This document shows, in pieces, positions 44,301 to 54,830 of a DNA stretch of 64,000 bases (positions are counted from its first letter, which is position 1; the number at the start of each line of letters is the position of its first letter). The position numbers and the translations under genes are program-made. Under the pieces are notes generated by a model, which saw only the letters and a program-made list of their open reading frames with translations, ran no database searches and had not been told where the DNA came from. Source of the stretch: Chinchilla lanigera (Eukaryota > Chordata > Mammalia > Rodentia > Chinchillidae); assembly GCF_000276665.1 (NCBI RefSeq), contig NW_004955433.1, positions 16,361,433 through 16,425,432 of the forward strand, in the 5' to 3' direction.

Positions 44301-44850
44301 AAAGAAGCAGAAATGGTAAATAAATATATGAAAAAATGTTTAACATCACTGGTCATTTTTAGATGCTCATTTTGAAATTAAAACAATGCTGAGATTCCAT
44401 TTCACTTTAGGAAGAGTGGATATTGTAAAGAAATCAACCAGTAACAAATGCTGGTGGAACTGTGGGGAAAAAAGAAAGCTTCTCTTCTTTTGATGGGAGT
44501 GTAGACTGGTGCAACCACTGTGGAAATCAGCGCGGAGATTCATCAAAAAACTAAAACTAGAGGTTCTATTTGAGCCAGCTGTCCCCCTTCTTGATAGCTT
44601 TCCAAAAGAATTAAAAGTATCATATTACAGTGATATATGAACACCTGTGCTTACAGCATCACAGTTTGTAAGAGCTAAATCTTGGAAATAGCTCAAATAC
44701 CCATCAACTGACATGTGGATGAAGAAGATGTGTTTTTTTTTTTGTATACAGTGGAGTGCTATGCAGTCAGAAAGAAGCTTGATTCATGTCTGGGTAGATG
44801 ATGCACCTTGAGACCATACTCATAAGTGAAATGAATCAGATCCACATGTT

Positions 44851-45176
44851 TAAACACTATGTGGTGTCTCTGGTGAAGAAACCAAAAAGGTAAACAAGGA
44901 TCAAAATGTATAACAGATATTGGGAAATGAGAAGATGTTCAAACAGGAAGGGGAACAAGGGAGGGGAAGGGGAGCAGGAAGGAAGGAACAAAGAAAAGAA
45001 GGATAGAAAGAAAAAGTGGAAACAAAGCTTCTGTGAATAAGGAGGTGAATAGTAGTTGAAGGGGCAGGAGGGGAATGGGAATAAAAGAAGGAAGATACAT
45101 CATATACAGTTACAAATTCTCTATGATGAATGTTATCATTATGTATCTCTAAAATGTACCAATAAAAAAATAAAAT
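44851..45176 (+). terminator. L1 3' UTR and 3' end
   Basis: Non-coding 3' part with a G/A-rich tract (44945-45020: ggggaacaagggaggggaag) and a terminal accaataaaaaaataaaat that supplies an AATAAA poly-A signal and tail remnant. Confidence 0.7.
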
Positions 45177-45792
45177 GAGCCTGTCTTAAGCATTTCATTA
45201 TAGTAATTCAAAGTAGACTAAGAATTACAGTGATCTATTAATTTTTCTATATCTCTAAGGTTAATGGTAAGCCTGGTATGTCTTTTTCCTAGTAACGGAC
45301 AAGAAACCGTGAACTACTTACCTTATGATGTAGGAATGCGCAAATAACTTTTCAGTTTGACAAGCAATGAAACGTTTCACGTCTGTCTTTTGTAGATACC
45401 TATAACACATGCATGGTGATAAATTTTAAGTATTTATAATGCAAATGTTTTAAGAACTCAAATGCCATTCATAGTAAGGACAGTTGCTGGCTCAATTTTG
45501 ACCACAGGAAAAGTAGGCCTGTTATTATAGGCCCAGTTCAGATATTAGAGAGTAGGTATTAACAGACCATTATTACTATGAATGCACAGCTTCTCATTTG
45601 TAAGTCTCTCTGCTTAGGTAGTTAGGCTTGGTTACCTTGAGCCAGGTATAAATTCAAAATTGTGTTCTCACTGATGAGTAGAGTCATTTTGGATGCATCA
45701 GAATGATAGCTGGGCTTGTCTAATACCTGCACAATTAATAAATAATCATTTTATGCAATCTGGCCTGCAAATGACATAATGCAGAAATGAGG
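45177..45792. other. Unassigned AT-rich DNA
   Basis: About 600 bp downstream of the L1; no gene or recognised repeat. Confidence 0.5.
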
Positions 45793-46165
45793 TGTTATGG
45801 TTTGCATCTGGATGTCCCTGCAAAGCCTCATGAAGTCATGGGGGCGGACTTCTAGAATTTATGATTGATCCATGATCCAATGCTGGGATTATGGGTGTGA
45901 GTGCTACACCCACCCTGGGGCAGGTAGTTTGCATATGTAAGGGAGAGAAAGAGGCTGCTTGCTACCTCTCCTCCCTTTTGCTGTTGTGGCTTTTGCTGTT
46001 TCTCACCACCATGAACTATTGCCCTCTGCCATCTGCCTCTCTGCCTTGGAGCCAGCCAAGTACACACTGAAACCTCCACAAACTGTGAGCTAAATAAAGC
46101 TTTCCTTCCTTAATTTTGGATGTCAGGTATTTTGTCTCAGCAACCAGAGAAAAGTAACCAATACA
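45793..46165 (+). mobile_element. MaLR-type solo LTR
   Basis: TG...CA ends (tgttatggtttgcatctgg ... taaccaataca), ccctgcaaagcctcatg near the start, ttggagccagccaag, and caaactgtgagctaaataaagc with AATAAA. About 373 bp. It is the better preserved relative of 10627-11020 and 37965-38515. Confidence 0.85.
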
Positions 46166-46237
46166 CAAGGCAGAAGGAACTTGGCTGTATTTCTTTTGAT
46201 ATGGGAAAAATTTGGAAGTTTTGCCTGGAATTGCTAG

Positions 46238-46325
46238 AGTTTTTTTTGTGTGTGTGCTGGAACTTGAATTCAGGACCTTGAGCTTGCCAGCTAGGCACTG
46301 TACACTGAGCTATATCCCCAGCCCT
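46238..46325 (-). mobile_element. ID-like SINE, antisense
   Basis: gctggaacttgaattcagg, gcttgccagctaggcac and tgagctatatccccagccc form an antisense ID body after a T/TG-rich start. Confidence 0.9.
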
Positions 46326-46859
46326 AGAGCTTCTTTTTTATTTTTATTTTCTTCATGGTGGAAAAGTTTCACATTTACTGAATGTAGGAAACAAGAAGCA
46401 GAAGGGTAAGGGAAAAATTGGCTCTGCAAAGCAAGGTTGGGCTGAGTAAAAAGTAGGAGAAGAAGAACACCATACAGCATGAGGGTGGACCACCAGGCAA
46501 GAAAGAACAGAGTGGGTGCATTTCTTATTTGAAACAAAGATTCTGATGGAGTACTTCTAGAGTAGAACCTACATTTCCAAGAAGTTGCCCATTAATTCTA
46601 AGACTCCTACTTTAATAGGAAATAGGTAAAATTTTCTACTTTTGTTTGTTTTCCCTTCCATCAAGTAGGTGTTGTGAGAAGTTAGGGTAGGCGAACTTCA
46701 GAGAATAGATTTTTGTTGGCCTCAGTGACTAGGGTAGATGGACAATGGGTTGAAAGGATTCATAAACCATTCTGTAACATCAGTCATGTAGAAGCATGCA
46801 GTTTGTTGCCTTCTGCCTCTATTTCCAACTTGGCTTACAAAAATGCAGATTATTAGTTT
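46326..46859. other. Unassigned DNA
   Basis: About 530 bp; no gene or recognised repeat. Confidence 0.5.
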
Positions 46860-47385
46860 GCTGTGGTTAATTTTAGGTACAAACTGGACTGGATAATAGG
46901 AAACCTAAATAGTCTATGAATCAATGTTTCTAGATTCTGGGTGGGTATCTCCGGAGGATGTCAGTATATGAACCAATGGTCTGGGTGGGGAAGATTTATT
47001 CTCAATGTGGGTTGGTACCAAGCAATAAGCTGGTCATCTGAATAAGTGGGTGGAGGAAGGTGAATTCTCTTTCTCTATTCTCTTTCTTTATTCCAAAGTT
47101 GTACTTTCTTTCTTTTTCAACGTTGTACTTCCTTTTTCTCTATTCCAATGTTTGACTTCCTTCTTTGCTCTTGGACATCAGAACTCCAGATTCTTTGGCC
47201 AGTGGCCTTCTGGGAGTTCTTAAGCCTTCAAATTCAGACTAAGAATAACTCCATCAGCTTCTTTTGTTGTTGGAATTTCTGACTTGGAATGAGCCCAGCT
47301 CTTTAGTGGTTTTCAGTTTATAGACGACCTACTAGGGACTTCTCAGCCCCCATAACCATATGGGCTAATATCCCTAATAAATCCC

Positions 47386-47427
<42 letters not shown>

Positions 47428-47622
47428 ATCTATCATTATCTATCTATCTATCATTATCTATCTATCATCTATCATTATCTATCTATCATTATCTATCTAT
47501 CATCTATCATTATCTATCATCTATCATTATCTATCTATCTATCTATCATCTATCATCTTTCTATTATCTATCTATCTCCTATTGGTTTTATCTTTCTGGA
47601 AACCCCTGACTAATGCACTTGT
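46860..47622 (+). mobile_element. MLT2-like (ERVL) LTR carrying a microsatellite
   Basis: gctgtggttaattttaggt at the start, gggttggtaccaagcaat in the middle, and ctcctattggttttatc plus ctggaaacccctgactaatg at the 3' end are MLT2/ERVL LTR features; aataaatccctctatc marks the poly-A region. The microsatellite 47384-47577 is an expansion of the short TATC/CTCT stretch normally found here. Confidence 0.72.
47384..47577 (+). repeat. (TATC)n microsatellite, compound
   Basis: About 190 bp of ctat/tatc units, first pure then broken into a higher-order pattern by repeated catctatcattatc blocks, which occur at least five times. Likely length-polymorphic (inference). Confidence 0.97.
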
Positions 47623-48307
47623 GACCATCATTCCCTCACTTGCCTATCATCTGCAAATAACAGAAAGAGAAAATAGCACCAGAATGAGAGCAATTTCTCT
47701 GAACCCCTCACAAGTATATAGGCTTTTGCCGGTTATTTCTGCCCTTGATAATTCTATGGCTTAGCTACAGAAAATACATTGATAGAATTCCTTCCCAATC
47801 ATACTACAAATGAGAAAAAGGAACATAACTGAAAAAAATGTTCAGTTGTCATCTTTTTGGTCTTCAGAGTTTGTACTGAAAGAAGGATATTACCACCATC
47901 CCATGCTTCCACTGCCATCACCACCACCACCACCAATAACCTGTACTTCTTTGCCATGTACTTGATTCTGACTTAGGGTCTGGACTGAGTAAATCACACG
48001 GTTGCATTTAATACCACTTCATGACTGTATTAAAGCATCTTGTCACTTGAGATTTTAACTCGTATTATTAGACGTTAAAAGTTGTTTAGTGCTGAATGCT
48101 CAGAAGGTTGGAAAATTCTTGACCTTTAGTTTTCTACATAGTCATTGTCAAGAGTGACTGAAATCTTTTCTATTAGGTAGACCCAGACAGGCAAAAATCA
48201 GTTCTGTTTGTCATCTTTCTATCTATCTATCTGAAGCCAAATCTGAGTTTAATGTCCGACATTTTAGTGAGGTTCAGTACCTTATCTGTGTATGAAAATA
48301 AATATAT
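47623..48307. other. Unassigned DNA
   Basis: About 685 bp. A short (CCA)n at 47913-47937 and a second short ctat run near 48212-48232; no gene. Confidence 0.5.
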
Positions 48308-48666
48308 AGTTAAGTCCCTGATTTATAAACATTTGAGTTATGAACTTTCACAGGTACAAATGGGACTTGTATTATAAACATTCATAGATACAAACAAATT
48401 GTGGATGTATATACCTTACCATTTTAAGGTAACTGTAAAAGTAAAAAAATTTATTTACAGTTGTACTGTACCACCATGTTCAGGTACCTGTAAAAGTAAA
48501 AATAGTTCATTTACAATGTTTTGTGTTTGTTTGTTTTTTTTTTATAGTTTACATTGTATATTTATGTCAAGGGTGTACAGTGCTCACTTTTTTGGACTTA
48601 GGAATGAGTTCAATTTATGAACATTCTCCCAGAATGGAACTCATTCATAAGTCAGGGACTTACTGT
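48308..48666. mobile_element. Pogo/Tigger-like non-autonomous DNA transposon
   Basis: One end reads gttaagtccctgatttata and the other, reverse complemented, reads cagtaagtccctgacttat: inverted termini bounded by TA, the Tc1/mariner/pogo target. Length is about 355 bp. A ~60-bp inner duplication (ctgtaaaagtaaaaaaattt / ctgtaaaagtaaaaatag) follows the left part. No transposase. The exact named family is not certain. Confidence 0.7.
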
Positions 48667-51600
48667 ACTATATTTGTGATACTTTTTATAGTTAGTTCAT
48701 GACTGTAATCAAATTTTACCTCTCCTTTTGTACTTAAGGTTTTCAGTGTTTATTTCAGATTAAATTGCATCTGTCAGATTTAATGGTCTGATTAGGGATA
48801 CACAATATATGCAAAACTCTGACCTTCATGATAAGACCCACCATTTACCCAGATGCTTCCTATGTGCCAGAGACTATGTTAAGGACATCATACTATATAA
48901 TATTATTTCTCTAGCAATAATAATAACTGGATGAGATAGGGACATAATTAACTCTCAACACAACCTTTAGAAATAAAAGAAAATATCAAAATATGCTGTA
49001 AACCAATGTGTATGTACCAATCCCTCCAAATAGCTATGATTGTGATGTGATATTGCTAACATACATTAATAAAATAAAATAAAGATGAAACAAAAACTAA
49101 AGCAACATTCAGAAAAAGTAACCAAATCACTAAAGGACGTGTAACTAGTAGTACTTTGAAAAATTAAATCAAATCTAAGTTGGTTGTTGTGGTAAATGCT
49201 TAAACATAGGCTCTGCTTATTACTGTCTCTGTGTTTATGCTACATTGTTTCTCTGAGCGCATATTTCTTAGGGGAGGTCTTCATGGTATAAAACTACTTT
49301 TAAAAAGTGCTATGGAAATAGCATTGGAGTGAGACAACCTAGTTGTATCCCTGTTCCATCAGAAGATTGATAAGCACTTTGAAGAGTGCTTAGTCATTTT
49401 ACTGCTTAAAATTTCCTTTAAAAATTTGCCATGGAGAAACTGCACTAAAGATTTAAAAATTTATTTACTTTGCTCTCTTTCAAGTGATGTATGGATTGCA
49501 GGGGTGGAAGGATGGGATTATGGCTGTATTTCTTTCTCCTATGGAAGTACCTCTTTTGTTCTCCCTATTCTTCCATCCCATCTTTCCTTGAAGGTCTAGA
49601 ACTTTCCTTCTAATCCCACTACATCTTTTTTATTCTTTTCTGCCCCCACATTTCCTATTCATTGCAACATAAAAACATTTTTTGAACATTGACTCAACAC
49701 ATGCACAATTTTCCTGGTCAACTGCCAAATCTTGCTATATCCTTGTTATGCTGTCAAGCTTAAAGGGTTGTAAATTAAGTCAAGTGACTGTCCTAACCTG
49801 GGGGAGTTGAACTTAGAAGGCATTTTATCAAAATAAATGAGCTGAGTTAAATAATTTTGGCTGCCATTTGACTTAATTATGGGTAACAGTTTCAAAGGAA
49901 GCCCAGATGGTCCAGAGAAGCTCAAATTCTTGTACTGAGCTCTTGGTGGATGCTAAGGAATACCATCAATCACTTTATGCTATGACATTGCAATGTATAA
50001 AGATCAGTTTACAGAGGCAACCCACTTTCTAGGCCCCCTTCTGCCTTAGGAGCTTTTCTTTCCCTCAATAAATTCTTCCTACTTTAAAAAATGATCAGTT
50101 TACAATGAAGACTACTTAGGTTTTTCTACTCAAGAGTAGAATGAAAAGTTAGGGTTACAGGTGGTAAACTGGGGGGTTCCTTCTTGTTTGGTTGCCATCG
50201 TTGATTTCTTTTAGCTGGATTTTGTGCAAATCTCTCACCTTTACAATGGTGATGACTGAATAGATCAGGCCAAACTTTGATAGACAATAAGCTTTTAATT
50301 AACAAAGAGATGAATACCTAAGACCTTCAAATAACTCATAATTATAGCTACAGTGGAATGCATGCATATGATGTCCCAAGAACTGTGCCAAATACATCAA
50401 ATCTATTTTTTCATTTAAACCTTAGAACAACTCTCAATTTTCACAACACAGAGAACTAACCACTATGCAATCACCACTACTCTCAATTTTCAAACGAGAG
50501 AGTTGGTCAGAGACTCTGATCTCCATAAACACTTCCTTTTATATTGCAGCTCTCCACTTTTTCTTTAAAGTCCATGCTTGGCAGGTAGAATATAACACTT
50601 ACTCATTGCTCACTGCACTGTTTCTGACCCATTTGGCTTGTTCTATTCCCTTCAAAGCTTTCTAACTCTTTCCTCAAAGTCTCATCTTGTTATTAGTTCT
50701 CACTTTTCTTGTCTCTCCTTACCCCTAAATATGACACTGTCTCCTTACATATTGACTTTCTTCCTTCTAAATCATAGTTTGTGTTAGTTTCCATGACATT
50801 TTCTCATACTGTCTTGGAAAAATAATCTTGTTGGCACATCAGTGGGTGACATGCCAATCACACTTTTGCCCTGGTCCTCAGAGAAAAGCCAGATAATACT
50901 CATACTGGAAAAGAACTTTTAAATCTTCAGTATAATGTTATAATAGACCATATTATGTAAGAAGAAACCTCCAGCAAATTTAAAAGTCAATTTAACTATC
51001 ACCTAATAGAACTTTCTATGAATATCATGAGTTCTCTTTTTAATGGATCCATCAAATGATTATTATTTATATTGTGACTCGGGTATTCTAATGAGTAACT
51101 ATTTCCTAATACAACCAAATCCACTCTTTTTTGCACTATTTTGGAATGCTTTTCCTTATATTCAATGAAATTATGTTTTATTGGTATAAATTCTAAGTTA
51201 TGGATCAAAATAGAACACATGTAATTTTCTTTTACACAATAAATAATTCAACATTTATGGATAGTTATACTAAGCTAAATATTTCCATTTCTCTTACTGT
51301 TCCTTATAGGAAACAGATTGGACACTTCTACTTCCTTGTCTGTTGTCTTGTGGAAATAGAGGGCCTCTAGCTTTTTAGTATCTTTTTTGAATTGACTATC
51401 TTTCATCTCAGTGCAATCTATTTGGAATGGCATGGACTTGTGTGATATTAATTTCTCTCTCCCAGCCTGTATGTGTAGCCTCAAAAGGAGTTCCCTACAC
51501 TCAGTTGACAGAGAAAAAGAAGATACACCTGGTTTATATATAGTTCTGCATGAAGGATATACAGGCACCATTTGAAAGTACACAGCAGCAGCACTACAGC

Positions 51601-52583
51601 TTCTCTCTGGAGCATTCTGGAAGGACATTGGTGATGGAAAGTCCTGCCAGCAGGCAAAACTTTGGGAAAGGCATCTTGATTGTTCACTTTTCTTGGAAGG
51701 AGAAATGGCTAGACATGAAACTGTCTACCAGTTAATGGGCTTTCAACAATGGTTTGGTGGGAAGGTCAGGGACTTAAAAAGCCTGTGATTAGAAAATTCG
51801 GAAAAATTATTTGGGGAAGAGCTATTTGAGTAAGTTTTTCCACATGGTCAAAAGATTTGAGGATATCTGTGTTCTATGTGAATGCTCACTTATCTTCCCT
51901 GCACAGAATTCTTCAGTCAAAACTACTTTCTCTAACCCTACAGAAAACCTTATTCACTGTCATGATATTCCATACAGAACTGCATCTTATAAAAGAAGTC
52001 ATTTCAGCAAAAAATCTGTGATAGTGGGCCCATGGTACTGAAATTCATGGGTCTTACTATCTTTTCCATTGGACTGAAGAAGATGGCGTGATAGAACAAT
52101 GCATTGGCATTTTGAAAACTCAGTTATAGCACCAAATAGATGGAAATATTTTGGGGATTGGGGAAAGGTTTTTAAGTAGGCTGCACATGCTCTGAATCAG
52201 TGTCCACTACTGTTTCTCTGATATCTAGGATTTATGGTCTAGTGATCAAGGGGTAGAAATGGGAGGGACACCACTCACTATTAACCCTAGTAATCCTTCA
52301 GCAAAATTCTTTGTCCCTGTTCCTGTGCTTTCATGCTCTGCTAGTCTAGAAGTTTCAATTTTAAGGGGAAAATCCTACTTCCCAGTAACAGGACAGTGAT
52401 TGTACTGAACTGGAAGTTACAACTGTCACCTGGTCACTTTGGATTCCTCATAACTTTGAGGCAACAGGCAAAGAAGGAATGAATGGTTTAGCTCTCCTAT
52501 TGATCCTAATCACCAAGGGAAGCTGGACAGTTAGTACACAGTGGATGTGAAAAAGTGTTAAGAATACAAGAGATACCTTAGGG
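48667..52583. other. 3.9-kb DNA with only faint old repeats
   Basis: Weak MIR-like stretches occur at 48840-48905 (ttcctatgtgccagagac) and 50370-50460 (aactgtgccaaatacatc). The rest, including overlapping 60-117-codon frames around 51.3-51.7 kb on both strands, shows no recognisable domain or repeat. Confidence 0.45.
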
Positions 52584-52663
52584 CAGTTGTGGTGAACCTA
52601 CGGCACCCGCGCAGCAGTGGGCTGTTGGTATCACTGAAAGCCCTAAAAGGTTTGCTGTCACTG
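52584..52663. mobile_element. ~80-bp hAT-type MITE, copy 2, with 8-bp near-duplication
   Basis: Ends cagttgtggtgaacct and (reverse complement) cagtgacagcaaacct are imperfect inverted repeats (10 of 16 match). Flanks ccttaggg (52576-52583) and ccttagaa (52664-52671) agree at 6 of 8 bases, as expected of an aged hAT target duplication. Core gtatcactgaaagccctaaa is shared with 27406-27484. Confidence 0.68.
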
Positions 52664-52671
52664 CCTTAGAA

Positions 52672-53424
52672 CATCTTTCAGTATTACCACACTGTATGAT
52701 TAAGGTAAATGTAAAACTACAACAACCCGTTTTAAACAGGACCACAAATGGCCCAGTTCTTTCAGGAATGGAGGTTTGGGTCACCACACCAAACAACCAT
52801 GACCATTGGAGGCACTCGCTGATGGCAAGGGGAATACACAATGGATGATAGAAGAAATTTGTCACAGATACCTGCTACAAGCACATTTCAATGAGTTACA
52901 GAAAGAAAAAGTAATTGTCATGAATATTTGCTTTTATTTTGCTATAAACATATGTGTTTTCTTTTTCCTCTCTTATTCACTTATACAACTTAAAACACAA
53001 TGTAAGACATATGAAATTTATTTCATAGTATTTAACTATGGCTAATTTTATCTTATAATACTTAAATTACAGGATGTAAAGCAGAATAATAAACACTGCT
53101 CAAAGAATTTGCTTCCTTTATTGGGAAAGGGATTATTGCATTGGGGGTTATAAGCAGGTAGTTTTATCATATCAAGTGGAATTATAACCATGATAATGAT
53201 AGTATCTTTACTTGGAGATTATGATAGTGTCTTTATTTGGAGATTAAGAATGGCTTAACAAGATGAATAGAAATGCCACGTCTGACAAGGGGTAGACATG
53301 GGATTGTTAATTTTATGCTTAAACTTGAATGGAACAGGAGATGCCCAGATATCTGGGCAAACATTTTCTTTCTTTTTCTTTGTTTCTTTCTTTCTCTACT
53401 AGGGAAATAGACTAAATTTAAAAT
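52672..53424. other. Unassigned DNA with a small tandem pair
   Basis: A ~30-bp doublet (gatagtatctttacttggag / gatagtgtctttatttggag) lies near 53199-53246. No gene. Confidence 0.5.
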
Positions 53425-53818
53425 ATACAAGTATATAAAATTTTACAAGATTGGCTTACAGTGCTGCCCACAGAGTCAGATGTAAAAGAGTGCAAAATGT
53501 CTTTCTGTGTGCTGGAGATCCGAAGAATCTAGTCAAAGGCCTGGAGCCCAGTGTAGTGTTTCATGAACGTCCCTATCAGGAGGCTGAAGAGTCTGTGCCA
53601 GAAATCTGCAGGGTGTGTGCTGAGGACTGGAGTCTGCACTGGAATCCAGGAGATGAGGTCCAAGGTGAAAGTGAAGACTGGAGCTCCTCTGAATAATCAG
53701 AAGCAAACCTTCTTTCTTTATTTCTCTTTAATATCATTCTGGCAGCAATCCTCCCTAAGGTGGGACTTTCACACCCAGAACTCTGCTGATTCAATTTAGT
53801 TGGGTGTCAATCATTATT
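53425..53818 (+). mobile_element. Unnamed LTR family, copy 4 (single 42-bp unit)
   Basis: cacagagtcagatgtaaaag, gaagaatctagtcaaagg, ggagatgaggtccaagg, tctggcagcaatcctcc and agttgggtgtcaatcatt follow the order of the 12156-12814 LTR. Only one 42-bp unit is present and part of the middle is missing, so it is a shorter or older variant. Confidence 0.75.
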
Positions 53819-54519
53819 TCTGAGTGTGTCTGTGATGGTATTTTCTTGGTGAGATTAGTATTTGGACTGGTAGACTCAGTGAAGTAGATTGCAGATGGCA
53901 ATTTGTGCACTCAGTCTCCATAATTATGTGAAATTTATCCGTATAAATTTGATATACATAAATATGATAACTAGTTATATAATAATATATAACCATCTGT
54001 AATTATTTATTATCTTACATACATATTTCTTCCCCATTTTTCTGAAAACACTAATACAACTTGTCATCTTTGTTATAGACTCTAAATACATTTTGTTCAT
54101 TTAGTAAGTATAAATTAGGCCTTTTGGTGTCATAATTGGCAAAGTATTACCCAAGAAGAAAAAAAATCTATATTAAGAGTTTGCTGAGATGTGCATGAGT
54201 TTAACTGGTCTTCAGTAAGAGTTGGAGACAAGACACAAATGCCTAAATGTTTTGAGTTTAGCCTTCCTAAGTTTAGTTTGATAATAATAAAGCAGAGTGC
54301 TGTATGTCCTATCAGCTCCTCTTTCTAAATAATAAGCTAATATCACCTCTTATTCCTTCTGGTATATTTTTTGTGTGTCAACCTTTAGATTTTAATTGAG
54401 TTACAGCAGTAACCTTGAACTGGGCACAGTATTGCCGTTGTAGATGCATTCTGATTTCATAGAAAGTTAGATTCTCAGCAAATTAAATGTCTCGCAGACT
54501 ACCAGAGAGGTTAGACTAA
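53819..54519. other. Unassigned AT-rich DNA
   Basis: About 700 bp; no gene or recognised repeat. Confidence 0.5.
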
Positions 54520-54830
54520 TTATGATACAGCCAAATGATGAAACATAATGGGCCCTTCAAAATCACGATGGAGAATTTATAATGATATAAGAAAATGTTG
54601 ATGATATAATTTCAGTGAAAATTAAAGGGTAAGAAACTGCATAACCTGTGTGATTCCAATTACATTAAAAACTAAGGCATCCATATGGAAAGGAATATGG
54701 GCTTAATAGTGATTTTATCTGGACTGTAGATTACAGATGATTTGTAATTTCCTGTAAATATCTTTCCCAAATTCTGTGGGGGAACATCAATTAATTTTAT
54801 AAAAAAATATAAAACTAAAAATGTAAATAT
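54520..54830 (+). mobile_element. Ancient L1M/HAL1-type 3'-end fragment
   Basis: aattatgatacagccaaatg, gggcccttcaaaatc, atttcagtgaaaattaaag and gcataacctgtgtgattcc follow an old L1M/HAL1 3' end in which a one-row tail codes nothing. Confidence 0.62.

Larger units (their letters stand above)
41800..44850 (+). pseudogene. L1 ORF2 remnant (endonuclease + late RT region, internal deletion)
   Basis: ORF2 normally encodes an AP-like endonuclease, reverse transcriptase and Cys-rich tail for target-primed retrotransposition. Endonuclease text runs from about 41840 to 42540 (atatgctgtatacaagaaac; ggtgacataaacagccc). At about 42595 it jumps to a segment equivalent to 63596 in the other L1, removing about 1.05 kb including the early RT blocks. 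RT resumes with CPLSPLL (about 42800) and an FEDN version of the catalytic FxDD motif at 42912-42923, in which the second Asp is lost. C-terminal text continues to about 44850. ID elements split it at 42682, 43468 and 44202. Confidence 0.82.
38535..45176 (+). mobile_element. Near full-length but defective LINE-1
   Basis: One L1 on the plus strand in the expected order: 5' UTR (38.5-40.1 kb), ORF1 remnant (40.14-41.11 kb), an unusual 3'UTR-like insert (about 41.1-41.8 kb), ORF2 remnant (41.8-44.85 kb) and 3' UTR ending in an A-rich gtaccaataaaaaaataaa at about 45170. Three ID SINEs are inserted in it. Both frames are broken by stops and frameshifts and ORF2 has lost about 1 kb, so it cannot be autonomous. 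The exact 5' boundary and target duplication are not resolved. Confidence 0.85.

Noticed and set aside
47384..47577. CRISPR-like regular repeats
   Set aside because: Units are four-base microsatellite repeats with slippage interruptions, not direct repeats with unique spacers, and the genome is mammalian.
51275..51687. Overlapping frames of 117 and 68 codons on the minus strand and 61 on the plus strand
   Set aside because: Frames overlap in several registers with no motif; nothing favours one as coding.
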